Both the position numbers and the translations under genes were made by a program. From Balneolales bacterium (GTDB taxonomy: Bacteria > Bacteroidota > Rhodothermia > Balneolales > HLUCCA01), in NCBI GenBank assembly GCA_024711145.1, contig JANJTJ010000086.1:1-32232 (forward strand): DNA of 32,232 nt, in the 5' to 3' direction. The notes under the pieces are model-generated. The model had not been told where the DNA came from, did not search any database, and saw only the letters and a list, made by a program, of their open reading frames with translations. Shown piece by piece: positions 1 to 8,710 of this stretch (positions are counted from its first letter, which is position 1; every line of letters starts with the position of its first letter).

Positions 1-819
1 TCCTCGAGCGCCCGTGCCACGGCCCTCATGCGCGAGCTGTACGAACCCTTCGTGCGCAGCGGCAACCCCATCATCGTGATGGATGAGCGCAGTTCCGAGC
101 TCACCAAATACGCCGCCAACGCCTTCCTGGCCACCAAGATCACGTTCATGAACGAGATCGCCAACCTGTGCGAACGCGTGGGTGCCAACGTGGACAACGT
201 GCGCCGGGGCATCGGTACCGACACCCGCATCGGCAAACGCTTCCTGTTCGCCGGCATCGGGTATGGCGGCAGCTGCTTCCCCAAAGACGTGCAGGCCCTC
301 GATTTCACGGCCGACGAATACGGCTACGATTTCAAGATCCTGAAAGCCGTGATGGACGTGAACGACCGCCAGAAACTGTCGATCGTGGAAAAGATGGACC
401 TGTACTACAAAGGCGACCTGAAAGGGAAGACCTTCGCCGTGTGGGGATTGGCCTTCAAGCCCGAAACCGACGACGTGCGCGAGGCCCCTGCGTTGTATGT
501 GGTCCGCCGTCTGCTCGACGCCGGCGCCCGGGTGAAAGCCTACGATCCGGAAGCCCGCGGAACCTTCGCCCAGGCATTCGGCCCCGATGCCGCCCGCATC
601 GAGTTCCAGGAATCGCGCGATACGGCCCTCGACGATGCCGACGCCCTGGTCATCTGCACCGAGTGGAACGAGTTCCGGACCTATGCCTTCGGCGAGATGG
701 CCAAACGCCTCCGCACCCGCACGGTCTTCGACGGGCGCAACCTGTACGACCTCGAAAAGGCCGCCGACGCGGGCTTCACCTACGTCAGCGTAGGCCGAAG
801 CACAGTGTATGGCGGCTGA
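1..819 (+). CDS. UDP-glucose/GDP-mannose 6-dehydrogenase family protein, C-terminal part (5' truncated by window)
   Basis: Frame is open from base 1; [10 protein letters not shown] catalytic-Cys motif and C-terminal [17 protein letters not shown] motif of UDP-glucose dehydrogenases. Confidence 0.93.
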   Translation, partial: SSSARATALMRELYEPFVRSGNPIIVMDERSSELTKYAANAFLATKITFMNEIANLCERVGANVDNVRRGIGTDTRIGKRFLFAGIGYGGSCFPKDVQALDFTADEYGYDFKILKAVMDVNDRQKLSIVEKMDLYYKGDLKGKTFAVWGLAFKPETDDVREAPALYVVRRLLDAGARVKAYDPEARGTFAQAFGPDAARIEFQESRDTALDDADALVICTEWNEFRTYAFGEMAKRLRTRTVFDGRNLYDLEKAADAGFTYVSVGRSTVYGG

Positions 820-1753
820 CCGACGCGTTCTCGTAACCGGGGGAGCCGGGTTTCTCGGCTCCCACCTGTGCGAACGCTATCTGGCGGAGGGCTGGGAAGT
901 GCTCTGCATGGACAACCTGTCGACCGGACGCATCCGGAATGTCGAGCATCTGATCGGCAGGCCCGACTTCCACTTCTACCATCAGGACGTCACCGAATTC
1001 ATCCATGTACCGGGTCATCTGGACCTGGTCTTGCATTTCGCCTCACCGGCCTCGCCCATCGATTACCTGGAAATGCCCATACAGACCCTGAAAGTGGGTT
1101 CCCTGGGCACCCATAAGGCCTTGGGATTGGCCAAAGAGAAGAAAGCCCGATTCCTGCTGGCATCCACTTCGGAAGTCTATGGCGACCCCCTCATCCATCC
1201 TCAGAAAGAGGATTATTGGGGAAACGTGAACCCGATCGGTGTGCGTGGGGTGTACGACGAGGCCAAGCGGTTCGCCGAGGCCATCACCATGGCCTACCAC
1301 CGGTACCACCAGGTAGACACCCGGATCGTGCGCTTGTTCAACACCTACGGCCCCCGCATGCGTCTGGACGACGGCCGGGCCCTGCCCACCTTCATGGGGC
1401 AGGCCTTGAGGGGCGAACCCATCACCATCTATGGCGACGGCAGCCAGACCCGAAGCTTTTGCTATGTGGACGACCTGGTGGAGGGCATCTACCGTCTCAG
1501 CCAGAGCGGTTACGTGCAGCCGGTGAACCTCGGCAACCCCGACGAGATCACCATCCGGGCCTTTGCCGAACATGTGAAGGCCATAACCGGCAGTACGTCC
1601 GAATTGGTACATCGGCCGCTGCCGCAGGACGACCCCAAGGTGCGCCAGCCCGACATCGGCCGGGCCCGGGACGTTCTGGGTTGGGAGCCCACCATCCCAT
1701 TGAAAGAGGGATTGCAGCGAACCCTGGACCATTTCCGCCACATCGGCGACTGA
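809..1753 (+). CDS. NAD-dependent epimerase/dehydratase, UDP-glucuronate decarboxylase (UDP-xylose synthase) type
   Basis: [15 protein letters not shown] Rossmann motif, [20 protein letters not shown] (YxxxK) and [13 protein letters not shown] typical of UXS; overlaps the UDP-glucose dehydrogenase 3' end by 11 bp. Confidence 0.92.
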   Translation: MAADRRVLVTGGAGFLGSHLCERYLAEGWEVLCMDNLSTGRIRNVEHLIGRPDFHFYHQDVTEFIHVPGHLDLVLHFASPASPIDYLEMPIQTLKVGSLGTHKALGLAKEKKARFLLASTSEVYGDPLIHPQKEDYWGNVNPIGVRGVYDEAKRFAEAITMAYHRYHQVDTRIVRLFNTYGPRMRLDDGRALPTFMGQALRGEPITIYGDGSQTRSFCYVDDLVEGIYRLSQSGYVQPVNLGNPDEITIRAFAEHVKAITGSTSELVHRPLPQDDPKVRQPDIGRARDVLGWEPTIPLKEGLQRTLDHFRHIGD

Positions 1754-1761
1754 TAGTTTCC

Positions 1762-3549
1762 ATGCGCATCCTGGGCATATCCTGCTATTATCACGATGCC
1801 GCCGCGGCACTGGTGGTTGACGGCCGCATTGTGGCCGCCGCCCAGGAAGAGCGGTTCACCCGAAAGAAGCACGATCCTTCGTTTCCGGAAAACGCCATCG
1901 TCTTTTGCCTGAAACAGGGAGGCCTCAGCGCCGCCGAGCTGGACCGGGTGGTGTTCTACGACAAGCCCTTCCTCAAATTCGAGCGTTTGTTGGAGTCCTA
2001 CCTGGCCTTCGCGCCCAAAGGCATCCGTTCGGCCCTGGAAGCCATTCCCATCTGGATCAAAGAGAAGCTCTGGATCCGCGAGGACATCCGCCGTCGGTTG
2101 GGATACGAAGGGGAGCTGCTCTTTCCCGAGCACCACGAGTCGCATGCCGCATCGGCCTTTTTCCCATCACCGTTCCATGAAGCCGCCATCCTCACCATGG
2201 ACGGCGTGGGCGAATGGGCCACCAGCACCATGGGATTCGGCCGGGGCAACTGCATCGAGCTCACGCACGAAACGGCGTTTCCGCACAGCATCGGGCTTCT
2301 GTACTCGGCATTCACCTACTACACGGGCTTCAGGGTCAATTCCGGCGAATACAAGCTGATGGGGTTGGCACCCTACGGCAACCCCATCCATGCCGACCGC
2401 ATCCGGGAACATCTGATAGATATCAAAGAGGATGGCAGTTTCCGGCTGAACATGGCCCATTTCGATTTCGCCACCGGACTCACCATGACCAACACCTCCT
2501 TCGACCGGGTGTTCGGCGGGCCGCCCCGCAAGCCGGAAACACCCATCGGTCAGCGGGAAATGGATCTGGCGGCCTCGGTGCAGGTAATCACAGAAGAAGT
2601 GGTACTCAAGGCGGCACGGCATCTGCGGCGCGAGACCGGCATGGCCAACTGCGTGCTGGCCGGCGGCGTGGCGCTCAACTGCGTGGCCAACGGCAAGATC
2701 CTGCGCGAGGGCATATTCGACCGGGTGTGGGTGCAGCCGGCCAGCGGCGACGCCGGCGGCGCGCTCGGAGCGGCCTTGTTCGCCTGGCATCAGCTCGAGG
2801 GCGGCCACCGGCCCCAAACCGGCACCGACCGCATGCAGGGCGCGCTGCTGGGTCCGGCATTCGCCGATACCGAGGCCGATTTCGGCGTATCCGTCACCTA
2901 TCCCGATACGGAACTCTTCGCGGCCGTGGCGGCCGAGCTGGAAGCCGGCCATGTGGTCGGGTGGTTCCAAGGCCGCATGGAATTCGGTCCGAGGGCGTTG
3001 GGTGCCCGATCCATCCTGGGCGACCCGCGCAACCCCGACATGCAGCGGCGCCTGAACGTGAGCATCAAGTTCCGCGAAAGCTTCAGGCCGTTCGCACCCA
3101 GCGTGTTGGCCGAACACAGCACCGAATGGTTCGAGCTGAAGGGGGAGTCGCCCTACATGCTGCTGACGGCGCCGGTAGCCCGGGACAAACGGTTGCCGGT
3201 GGATTCCTCCGTCACCGGTTTCGACCAACTCTACCAGATCCGCAGCGGATTGCCGGCCATCACCCATGTGGACGGTTCGGCCCGTGTCCAAACCGTGACC
3301 GAAGCGGCCAATCCGCGGTACCATCGGCTGCTTGCCGAGTGGCATGCGCGAACCGGTTGCCCGGTACTCATCAATACCAGTTTCAATGTGCGGGGCGAGC
3401 CCATCGTATGCACCCCGACCGATGCCTGGCGCTGCTTCCTGCGCACGCACATGGACGTTCTGGTGATCGGCAACCGCGTGTGGCGCAAGGCGGACCAGAC
3501 CGAAAGCGAAGTGACCGACACCTGGCGGGAGGAGTTTCCCCTTGACTGA
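1762..3549 (+). CDS. Carbamoyltransferase, NodU/CmcH family
   Basis: MRILGISCYYHDAAAALV start; SHAASAFFPSPF, DGVGEWAT, GGVALNCVANGKI, GARSILGDPRN, NTSFNVRGEPIV. ORF-track start at 1216 is a shadow-frame extension; ATG at 1762 matches the family N-terminus. Confidence 0.93.
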   Translation: MRILGISCYYHDAAAALVVDGRIVAAAQEERFTRKKHDPSFPENAIVFCLKQGGLSAAELDRVVFYDKPFLKFERLLESYLAFAPKGIRSALEAIPIWIKEKLWIREDIRRRLGYEGELLFPEHHESHAASAFFPSPFHEAAILTMDGVGEWATSTMGFGRGNCIELTHETAFPHSIGLLYSAFTYYTGFRVNSGEYKLMGLAPYGNPIHADRIREHLIDIKEDGSFRLNMAHFDFATGLTMTNTSFDRVFGGPPRKPETPIGQREMDLAASVQVITEEVVLKAARHLRRETGMANCVLAGGVALNCVANGKILREGIFDRVWVQPASGDAGGALGAALFAWHQLEGGHRPQTGTDRMQGALLGPAFADTEADFGVSVTYPDTELFAAVAAELEAGHVVGWFQGRMEFGPRALGARSILGDPRNPDMQRRLNVSIKFRESFRPFAPSVLAEHSTEWFELKGESPYMLLTAPVARDKRLPVDSSVTGFDQLYQIRSGLPAITHVDGSARVQTVTEAANPRYHRLLAEWHARTGCPVLINTSFNVRGEPIVCTPTDAWRCFLRTHMDVLVIGNRVWRKADQTESEVTDTWREEFPLD

Positions 3550-3949
3550 CACCAAACCCCTTCGGTCGTTCGGGCGCCTGTTCGCCTTCATTCTGGGCAT
3601 CCTCATACCCGCGTTAGTGTGGTACAAGAACGGAACCATGACCTCCCTGGGCTACGGCTCGCTCATGTTCGGCGTGTTGTTGCTGGTTACCGCCGAATTC
3701 CATCCGAAAGACCTCGAAAAGCCCTATCGGGCCTGGATGGCCCTGGCACGGGCATTGAACTGGGTCATGACCCGCCTGATCGTATCGGTCGTATTTTTCG
3801 GACTCATCACACCCATCGGGCGCATCCGACGTTGGTGGGTAGGCGACCCGCATCGGTTTCACGCATTCCGTGATCCGGAAGCCGGCAGTTATTGGATACG
3901 TCGTTCATCGGAAACCAAAGACCCGGCATCCTACCGGAACCAATTTTAG
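3542..3949 (+). CDS. SxtJ-like small membrane protein associated with carbamoyltransferases
   Basis: 135 aa, hydrophobic segments, RSFGRLFAFI..GxxxPxxW and W...RL..V..VVFFG.I.PIG..RR; overlaps the carbamoyltransferase by 8 bp. Confidence 0.75.
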   Translation: MTDTKPLRSFGRLFAFILGILIPALVWYKNGTMTSLGYGSLMFGVLLLVTAEFHPKDLEKPYRAWMALARALNWVMTRLIVSVVFFGLITPIGRIRRWWVGDPHRFHAFRDPEAGSYWIRRSSETKDPASYRNQF

Positions 3950-3960
3950 GGGAGGTCCAC

Positions 3961-5184
3961 ATGCTCACGCTCGTCATCAACTGCGGCAGTTCATCCGTCA
4001 AGTATCAGGTCATCGAAACCGATACCCGCGAGAAAGTGGCCGACGGCATGGTGGAGCGGATCGGAGCCGTAACCTCCATCGTGAAACATCAGGTGGGCAG
4101 CCAGAAACCCACCAAAAAGACGCTTCCGATCGAAACGCATACCATGGCGCTCAAGGAGATCATGGATTTCCTGCTCGATCCGAACGTGGGTGTGCTCAAA
4201 TCGCCCGGCGACATCGCCGCCGTGGGGCATCGGGTGGTACACGGAGGGGAGACCTTCAAAGACTCGGTGCTCATCGACGAGAGCGTGATCGAGGCCATCG
4301 AACACGCCTTCGACCTGGCGCCCCTGCATAATCCGCCGAACCTCAAGGGGATCGAGGCGGCCCGCCAGTACCTGCCCGATGCCGTGCACGTGGCCGTGTT
4401 CGATACGGCCTTCCACCATTCGTTGCCGCCCGAAGCGTACCTGTACGCCATACCGAACCGGCTGTACCGTCGCTACAAGATCCGCAAGTACGGTTTCCAC
4501 GGCACCAGCCACTATTACGTGAGCCGGCGGTTCTACCAGCTCACCGGAGTGAACGCCCACGACAGCAAGCTCATCACCTGCCACCTGGGCAACGGATGCA
4601 GCATCACCGCCATCCGCGACGGGCATTCCATGGACACCAGCATGGGTTTCACGCCGTTGTCGGGTCTGGTTATGGGTACCCGTTGCGGCGACATAGACCC
4701 CAGCATCCTGTTCTATCTGGTTGAGAAGGAAGAACTGCCGCTCAACCATCTGCATGCCATGCTCAACCGGAACAGCGGGTTGTTGGGCATGAGCGGATAC
4801 GCCGCCGACATGCGCGATCTGATCCAGGAAGCCGAGAACGGCGACCGTCGCTGCGAACAGGCCATAGAAGCCTTCTGCTACAGGGCCAAGCAATACATCG
4901 GCAGCTACATGGCCACCCTGGACGGATGCGACGGCATCGTCTTCACGGCCGGCATAGGGGAGAACGCCCCCATCATCCGGGCGAAAATCCTCAAGGGGCT
5001 CGCCGGACTGGGCGTGGAGTTGGATGCGGCGCGCAACACGAATGCCGACGGACAGCGCGAGTACCGGATCACCACCGACGCATCGCGCATCCAGGCCTGG
5101 GTCATTCCCACGAACGAGGAACTGGTGATCGCCCTGGATGCGGCCAAGATCGCCGCAGCTGCCAAACAATCGCCATGGGTGTGA
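3961..5184 (+). CDS. ackA: Acetate kinase
   Basis: VINCGSSSVKYQ, HRVVHGGE, FDTAFH, RKYGFHGTSHYYVS, CHLGNGCSI, MGFTPLSGLVMGTRCGDIDP, FTAGIGEN. Preceded by an SD-like GGGGAGGT. Confidence 0.97.
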   Translation: MLTLVINCGSSSVKYQVIETDTREKVADGMVERIGAVTSIVKHQVGSQKPTKKTLPIETHTMALKEIMDFLLDPNVGVLKSPGDIAAVGHRVVHGGETFKDSVLIDESVIEAIEHAFDLAPLHNPPNLKGIEAARQYLPDAVHVAVFDTAFHHSLPPEAYLYAIPNRLYRRYKIRKYGFHGTSHYYVSRRFYQLTGVNAHDSKLITCHLGNGCSITAIRDGHSMDTSMGFTPLSGLVMGTRCGDIDPSILFYLVEKEELPLNHLHAMLNRNSGLLGMSGYAADMRDLIQEAENGDRRCEQAIEAFCYRAKQYIGSYMATLDGCDGIVFTAGIGENAPIIRAKILKGLAGLGVELDAARNTNADGQREYRITTDASRIQAWVIPTNEELVIALDAAKIAAAAKQSPWV

Positions 5185-6923
5185 GGGTAGCGGCCGGCCT
5201 GGTTCTGATGCTCGTGGCCACCGGTTGCACCAGCAGCCGCTGGATCGTGCAGGAGATACCCGCCGACGACCCGACCGGCGCGGTGGTACGCAGCACCGAG
5301 CCCGTTCTGGCCATCCGCAACGAGCCGCAACCGGGGTTGCCCGTATTGGAGCTGGAGGTGCGCGATCGCACCAGGGTGGCCATTCCCCAGCGGGCCGAGG
5401 CCCGGCGCTATGTGCAGAAATACCGGCCCCGCTACGGATGGATGGCCCTGGGCCTGGCCGGGGCGGCCACCCTGGCCTACATCGCCAATGCCGACCGGTT
5501 CCTGGAAGACGGAGCCGGGCCCGGCCGACGCTCCGCCCTCAACATCACCGCGGTGGCGGTGGCGGGCATATCGGTCTTCAACCTGAAACCGGTAGGAAAG
5601 CCCGATTTCACCGGCGAAACCCGCTTGCTGGACATCACCGGCGAACGGGTGCGCACCGATACCGTGGCCCGGGGGCCCAACGCACCCGCCTTCCGCACCC
5701 GGATCCGCGCGTATTCGGGTGAAACCGTCCTGCTCGACGGCATCGAGAAGGTCTCGTTGGGCAACCGCATCCAACTCGATCTGGTCAATGAGATCCCGTT
5801 CCGGGCGTTCCAGACCGACCGCATCGATACCGTCCTGCTGGTGTTCGAAGGTGGCCCCGACGAGCTCTTCGAGTACCGGGTACCGGTGAGCCGTTATCTG
5901 AAACGGTATGTACGTGTCGAACGCCGCAACACCGCCCTGCGGGCCAGCGCCTCGGTGGCACCGGGCAACGTGCTCACCACCGTGGCCGAAGGCAGCCTGC
6001 TCGAGTGGGTGGCCACCCGCGAGGGCTGGATGCAGGTGCGCCTGGGCATAACACCCGCCTATCTGCCGGCCGAAGACGCCGCCCTGGTATGGATGCCGGC
6101 CACCAGCGGCTCCGGCACCGTGCTGGCCGCCGAAACCCGATTCGGAGATCTGGAGGTGGAGCGGAACATCCCGTCCGATTTCTCCACAGATCCGGCGTCC
6201 ATCGCGCTGGTGGTAGCCAACCAGGCCTACACCGATCCCGCTTTCCGCAACCGGCATGCGGCCCGTTCGGCCGACCTCATGCGCCGCTATGTGCGCGACG
6301 TGCTCGGTGTGCCCGAAGGCCGTATCCGGGTCATCCAGGATGCCAACGCCCGCGCCTCGGAAGCCTGGACCCGATTCGACCGGGGGTCGGTCTGGGCCGA
6401 AATGCCCATCCTGCCCGATTCCACCCGCCTGTTCGTGTACATAACCGGTCAGGGTGCCGTGCGCGACGGGCGCCCCGTCTATCTGCCCGTGGATGCGCCA
6501 ACCCGGGTAGTGGACCTGACCCGTTTCATGCAGGATCTGGCCAATCTGCCCACGCGAAGCACCCAGGTGGTGCTCGACATGGATTTCACCCACAGCCTGG
6601 ATGGTACCCGCCTGGATGAGGACGCCTTGGCCCGCATGGCGGCACCGCTCACGGCGGCGGGCAATGCCTGGGTGCTCACCGCCACCTCGCGCGGATCGGA
6701 GCGGGCCGGCACCTATACCAGCGCCGATTTCCGCACCGACCGCATCTACTCGTTGCTCACCTGGTACCTGGCCGAAGCGCTCCAGGCGCGTCGCTGGACC
6801 ACCGAAGACCTGTACCGGCACATCCGCCAGAACGTGAACTTCACCTCCCGCCGCCTGCACGACCGCCCCCAGGAGCCGCGTCTGTTCGGCAACCCGGACC
6901 TGCTTGTGCGTCCCACGCCCTGA
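5175..6923 (+). CDS. Predicted lipoprotein with SH3-like segment and C-terminal caspase-fold (C14-like) domain, predicted catalytically inactive
   Basis: Lipobox-like LMLVATGC; SH3-like TALRASASVAPGNVLTTVAEGSLLEWVATREGWMQVRLG; caspase-like IALVVANQAYTD...LFVYITGQGAVRDGRPVYLPVDA...VVLDMDFTHS. Start overlaps ackA by 10 bp. Confidence 0.7.
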   Translation: MGVRVAAGLVLMLVATGCTSSRWIVQEIPADDPTGAVVRSTEPVLAIRNEPQPGLPVLELEVRDRTRVAIPQRAEARRYVQKYRPRYGWMALGLAGAATLAYIANADRFLEDGAGPGRRSALNITAVAVAGISVFNLKPVGKPDFTGETRLLDITGERVRTDTVARGPNAPAFRTRIRAYSGETVLLDGIEKVSLGNRIQLDLVNEIPFRAFQTDRIDTVLLVFEGGPDELFEYRVPVSRYLKRYVRVERRNTALRASASVAPGNVLTTVAEGSLLEWVATREGWMQVRLGITPAYLPAEDAALVWMPATSGSGTVLAAETRFGDLEVERNIPSDFSTDPASIALVVANQAYTDPAFRNRHAARSADLMRRYVRDVLGVPEGRIRVIQDANARASEAWTRFDRGSVWAEMPILPDSTRLFVYITGQGAVRDGRPVYLPVDAPTRVVDLTRFMQDLANLPTRSTQVVLDMDFTHSLDGTRLDEDALARMAAPLTAAGNAWVLTATSRGSERAGTYTSADFRTDRIYSLLTWYLAEALQARRWTTEDLYRHIRQNVNFTSRRLHDRPQEPRLFGNPDLLVRPTP

Positions 6924-6926
6924 CCC

Positions 6927-7784
6927 ATGCACCTGATCTACATTTTCGCAGGTGTGGCCTGTTCCGTGGTCATAGCCCATCTGCTGCGTTCGTTGGAAAC
7001 ACGGGGCATGCGCACCCTGCATCTGGTGGTGGTGAACTACATCGTGGCCATTCTGCTACTGCCGTTCTTCATTCCCGACGACGCGGTCTGGATCCCCACC
7101 GGGTATCCGCATTTCTGGTGGATGGGCCTGGTCAACGGCATCATCTTCATCGTCAACTTCGTGATCTACTCCAAGAGCACCCTGGCCAACGGGGTAGGGG
7201 TTTCCGTGGCGGCCATGCGCATGTCGTTGGTGGTTCCGGTGGTCTTCAGCATCGCCTACTATGCCGAGCCCTTCCATCTGGGGCATGCCTCGGCCTTGCT
7301 GATGGTGTTGGCGGCTCTGGCCATGATGATCCTCAAACCGGGCATCCCCATCCGGGAATCGGTACGCAATGGCAAGATGCTCCTGGCCATGTTCCTCATG
7401 ACGGGTTCGGCCGATGTGCTCATCCGCATCTTCGAGCGGGAAGCCCCGGCCGTGTACGATCCGGCCCACTTCATCCTGATGATCTACCTGGTGGCCCTCG
7501 CCGCCGGACTCGCCCTGCTCCTGTGGAAGCGCGAATTGCGGTTCACCCGGCGGGAATGGGTGGTCGGTGCGGCCATCGGCATTCCGAACCTGCTTTCGTT
7601 CTGGTTCATGCTGAAGGCGTTGGACCTGACCACAGCCACCCAAACCTTCGCGCTCACGCATACCGGCGTGGTGGCCGGTGGTACCTTGTTGGGGCGCGGG
7701 TACTGGAAAGACCCGCTCGCACCGCGCCAATGGGCCGGCATCGGCCTGGCCCTGGCCGCCATCCTACTGCTCATATCCCTATGA
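6927..7784 (+). CDS. EamA/DMT-superfamily permease-like integral membrane protein
   Basis: 285 aa, about 10 hydrophobic helices, two-half repeat pattern; 3 bp after the caspase-like gene; ATGA overlap with pta. Confidence 0.75.
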   Translation: MHLIYIFAGVACSVVIAHLLRSLETRGMRTLHLVVVNYIVAILLLPFFIPDDAVWIPTGYPHFWWMGLVNGIIFIVNFVIYSKSTLANGVGVSVAAMRMSLVVPVVFSIAYYAEPFHLGHASALLMVLAALAMMILKPGIPIRESVRNGKMLLAMFLMTGSADVLIRIFEREAPAVYDPAHFILMIYLVALAAGLALLLWKRELRFTRREWVVGAAIGIPNLLSFWFMLKALDLTTATQTFALTHTGVVAGGTLLGRGYWKDPLAPRQWAGIGLALAAILLLISL

Positions 7785-8710
7785 ATACGAAACCCCGCCT
7801 GACCGATACCCTGCGTGCCCGGGCATCCGGCACCCCCATGCGCATCGTCCTTCCCGAGACGGCCGATCCCCGCACCCGCCAAGCTGCCTCGTATCTGAGC
7901 GAGCACGGCATCTGTTTTCCGATTCTGCCCGAGCCGGAGTCCAGCCCCGATCTCGAGCGCTATGCCATGCATCTGTTGGAGCGGCGAAAAGCCAAAGGCT
8001 TGAGCCTGGACCAAGCCCGTGAGATGGCCCGGCGACCCGAGATGTTCGGCGCCCTCATGGTGGCATGTGGCGATGCCGACGGCTGCGTGTGCGGCGCGGT
8101 AGCCACCACGGCCGATGTGTTGCGGGCGGCCTTGTATGCCATCGGGTTGGAACCGGGCACCAAAGTGCTCAGCAGCGTGTTTCTGATGGAGATGCCGGAC
8201 GGCCGCGTGTTCACCTATGGGGATTGCGCCGTGGTGCCGTATCCCGATGCGGGGCAATTGGCGGAAATAGGCCGCTCATCAGCCCGCACGCATCGCGTGC
8301 TCACCGGAGAGGAGCCCCGGGTGGCCTTCCTATCGTTCTCCACACGCGGCTCGGCCGAGCACGAGCGGGTGCAGCTGGTGCGCGAGGCCGTAGCCCTGGC
8401 CCAAGCCGCGGAGCCCGACCTTTCGGTGGACGGCGAACTGCAGTTCGATGCGGCCGTGGTGCCGGCCATCGGCGAGCGCAAGGCACCGGGGTCGGTCGTG
8501 GCGGGTTCCGCCAACGTGCTCGTGTTCCCGAACCTGGATGCCGGCAACATCGGCTACAAGATCACGGAACGCCTGGCGGGGGCTACCGCCACGGGGCCGC
8601 TCATCCAGGGATTGGCGCGCCCCATGCACGACCTGTCGCGGGGCGCATCCTGGGAGGACATCGTGAACACGGCCGCCGTTTGCGCCGTGCAGGCCGCTCA
8701 ACGGGTATAG
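7781..8710 (+). CDS. pta: Phosphate acetyltransferase (PTA/PTB catalytic domain only)
   Basis: RIVLPETADPRTRQAASYL, LSFSTRGSAEHERV, VDGELQFDAAVVP, ANVLVFPNLDAGNIGYKITERL, GPLIQGLARPMHDLSRG. Start ATG at 7781 inside the ATGA overlap. Confidence 0.93.
   Translation: MNTKPRLTDTLRARASGTPMRIVLPETADPRTRQAASYLSEHGICFPILPEPESSPDLERYAMHLLERRKAKGLSLDQAREMARRPEMFGALMVACGDADGCVCGAVATTADVLRAALYAIGLEPGTKVLSSVFLMEMPDGRVFTYGDCAVVPYPDAGQLAEIGRSSARTHRVLTGEEPRVAFLSFSTRGSAEHERVQLVREAVALAQAAEPDLSVDGELQFDAAVVPAIGERKAPGSVVAGSANVLVFPNLDAGNIGYKITERLAGATATGPLIQGLARPMHDLSRGASWEDIVNTAAVCAVQAAQRV

Noticed and set aside
1754-1761. TAGTTTCC directly before the carbamoyltransferase ATG as another promoter box
   Set aside because: Spacing to ATG is 0 nt and it is inside a tightly packed operon; likely coincidental.
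2167-3639. 490-aa minus-strand ORF opposite the carbamoyltransferase
   Set aside because: Antisense shadow ORF, no domain-like motifs.
5175-6923. Calling the caspase-like protein an active protease or abortive-infection effector
   Set aside because: The His and Cys positions read Gln and Asp, and it has a lipoprotein signal and sits in a metabolic operon with no defence neighbours.
4905-7022. 705-aa minus-strand ORF opposite ackA/caspase-like lipoprotein
   Set aside because: Low-complexity Gly/His/Gln/Val-rich shadow frame of GC-rich coding DNA; no recognisable motif, and the opposing frames encode clear proteins.
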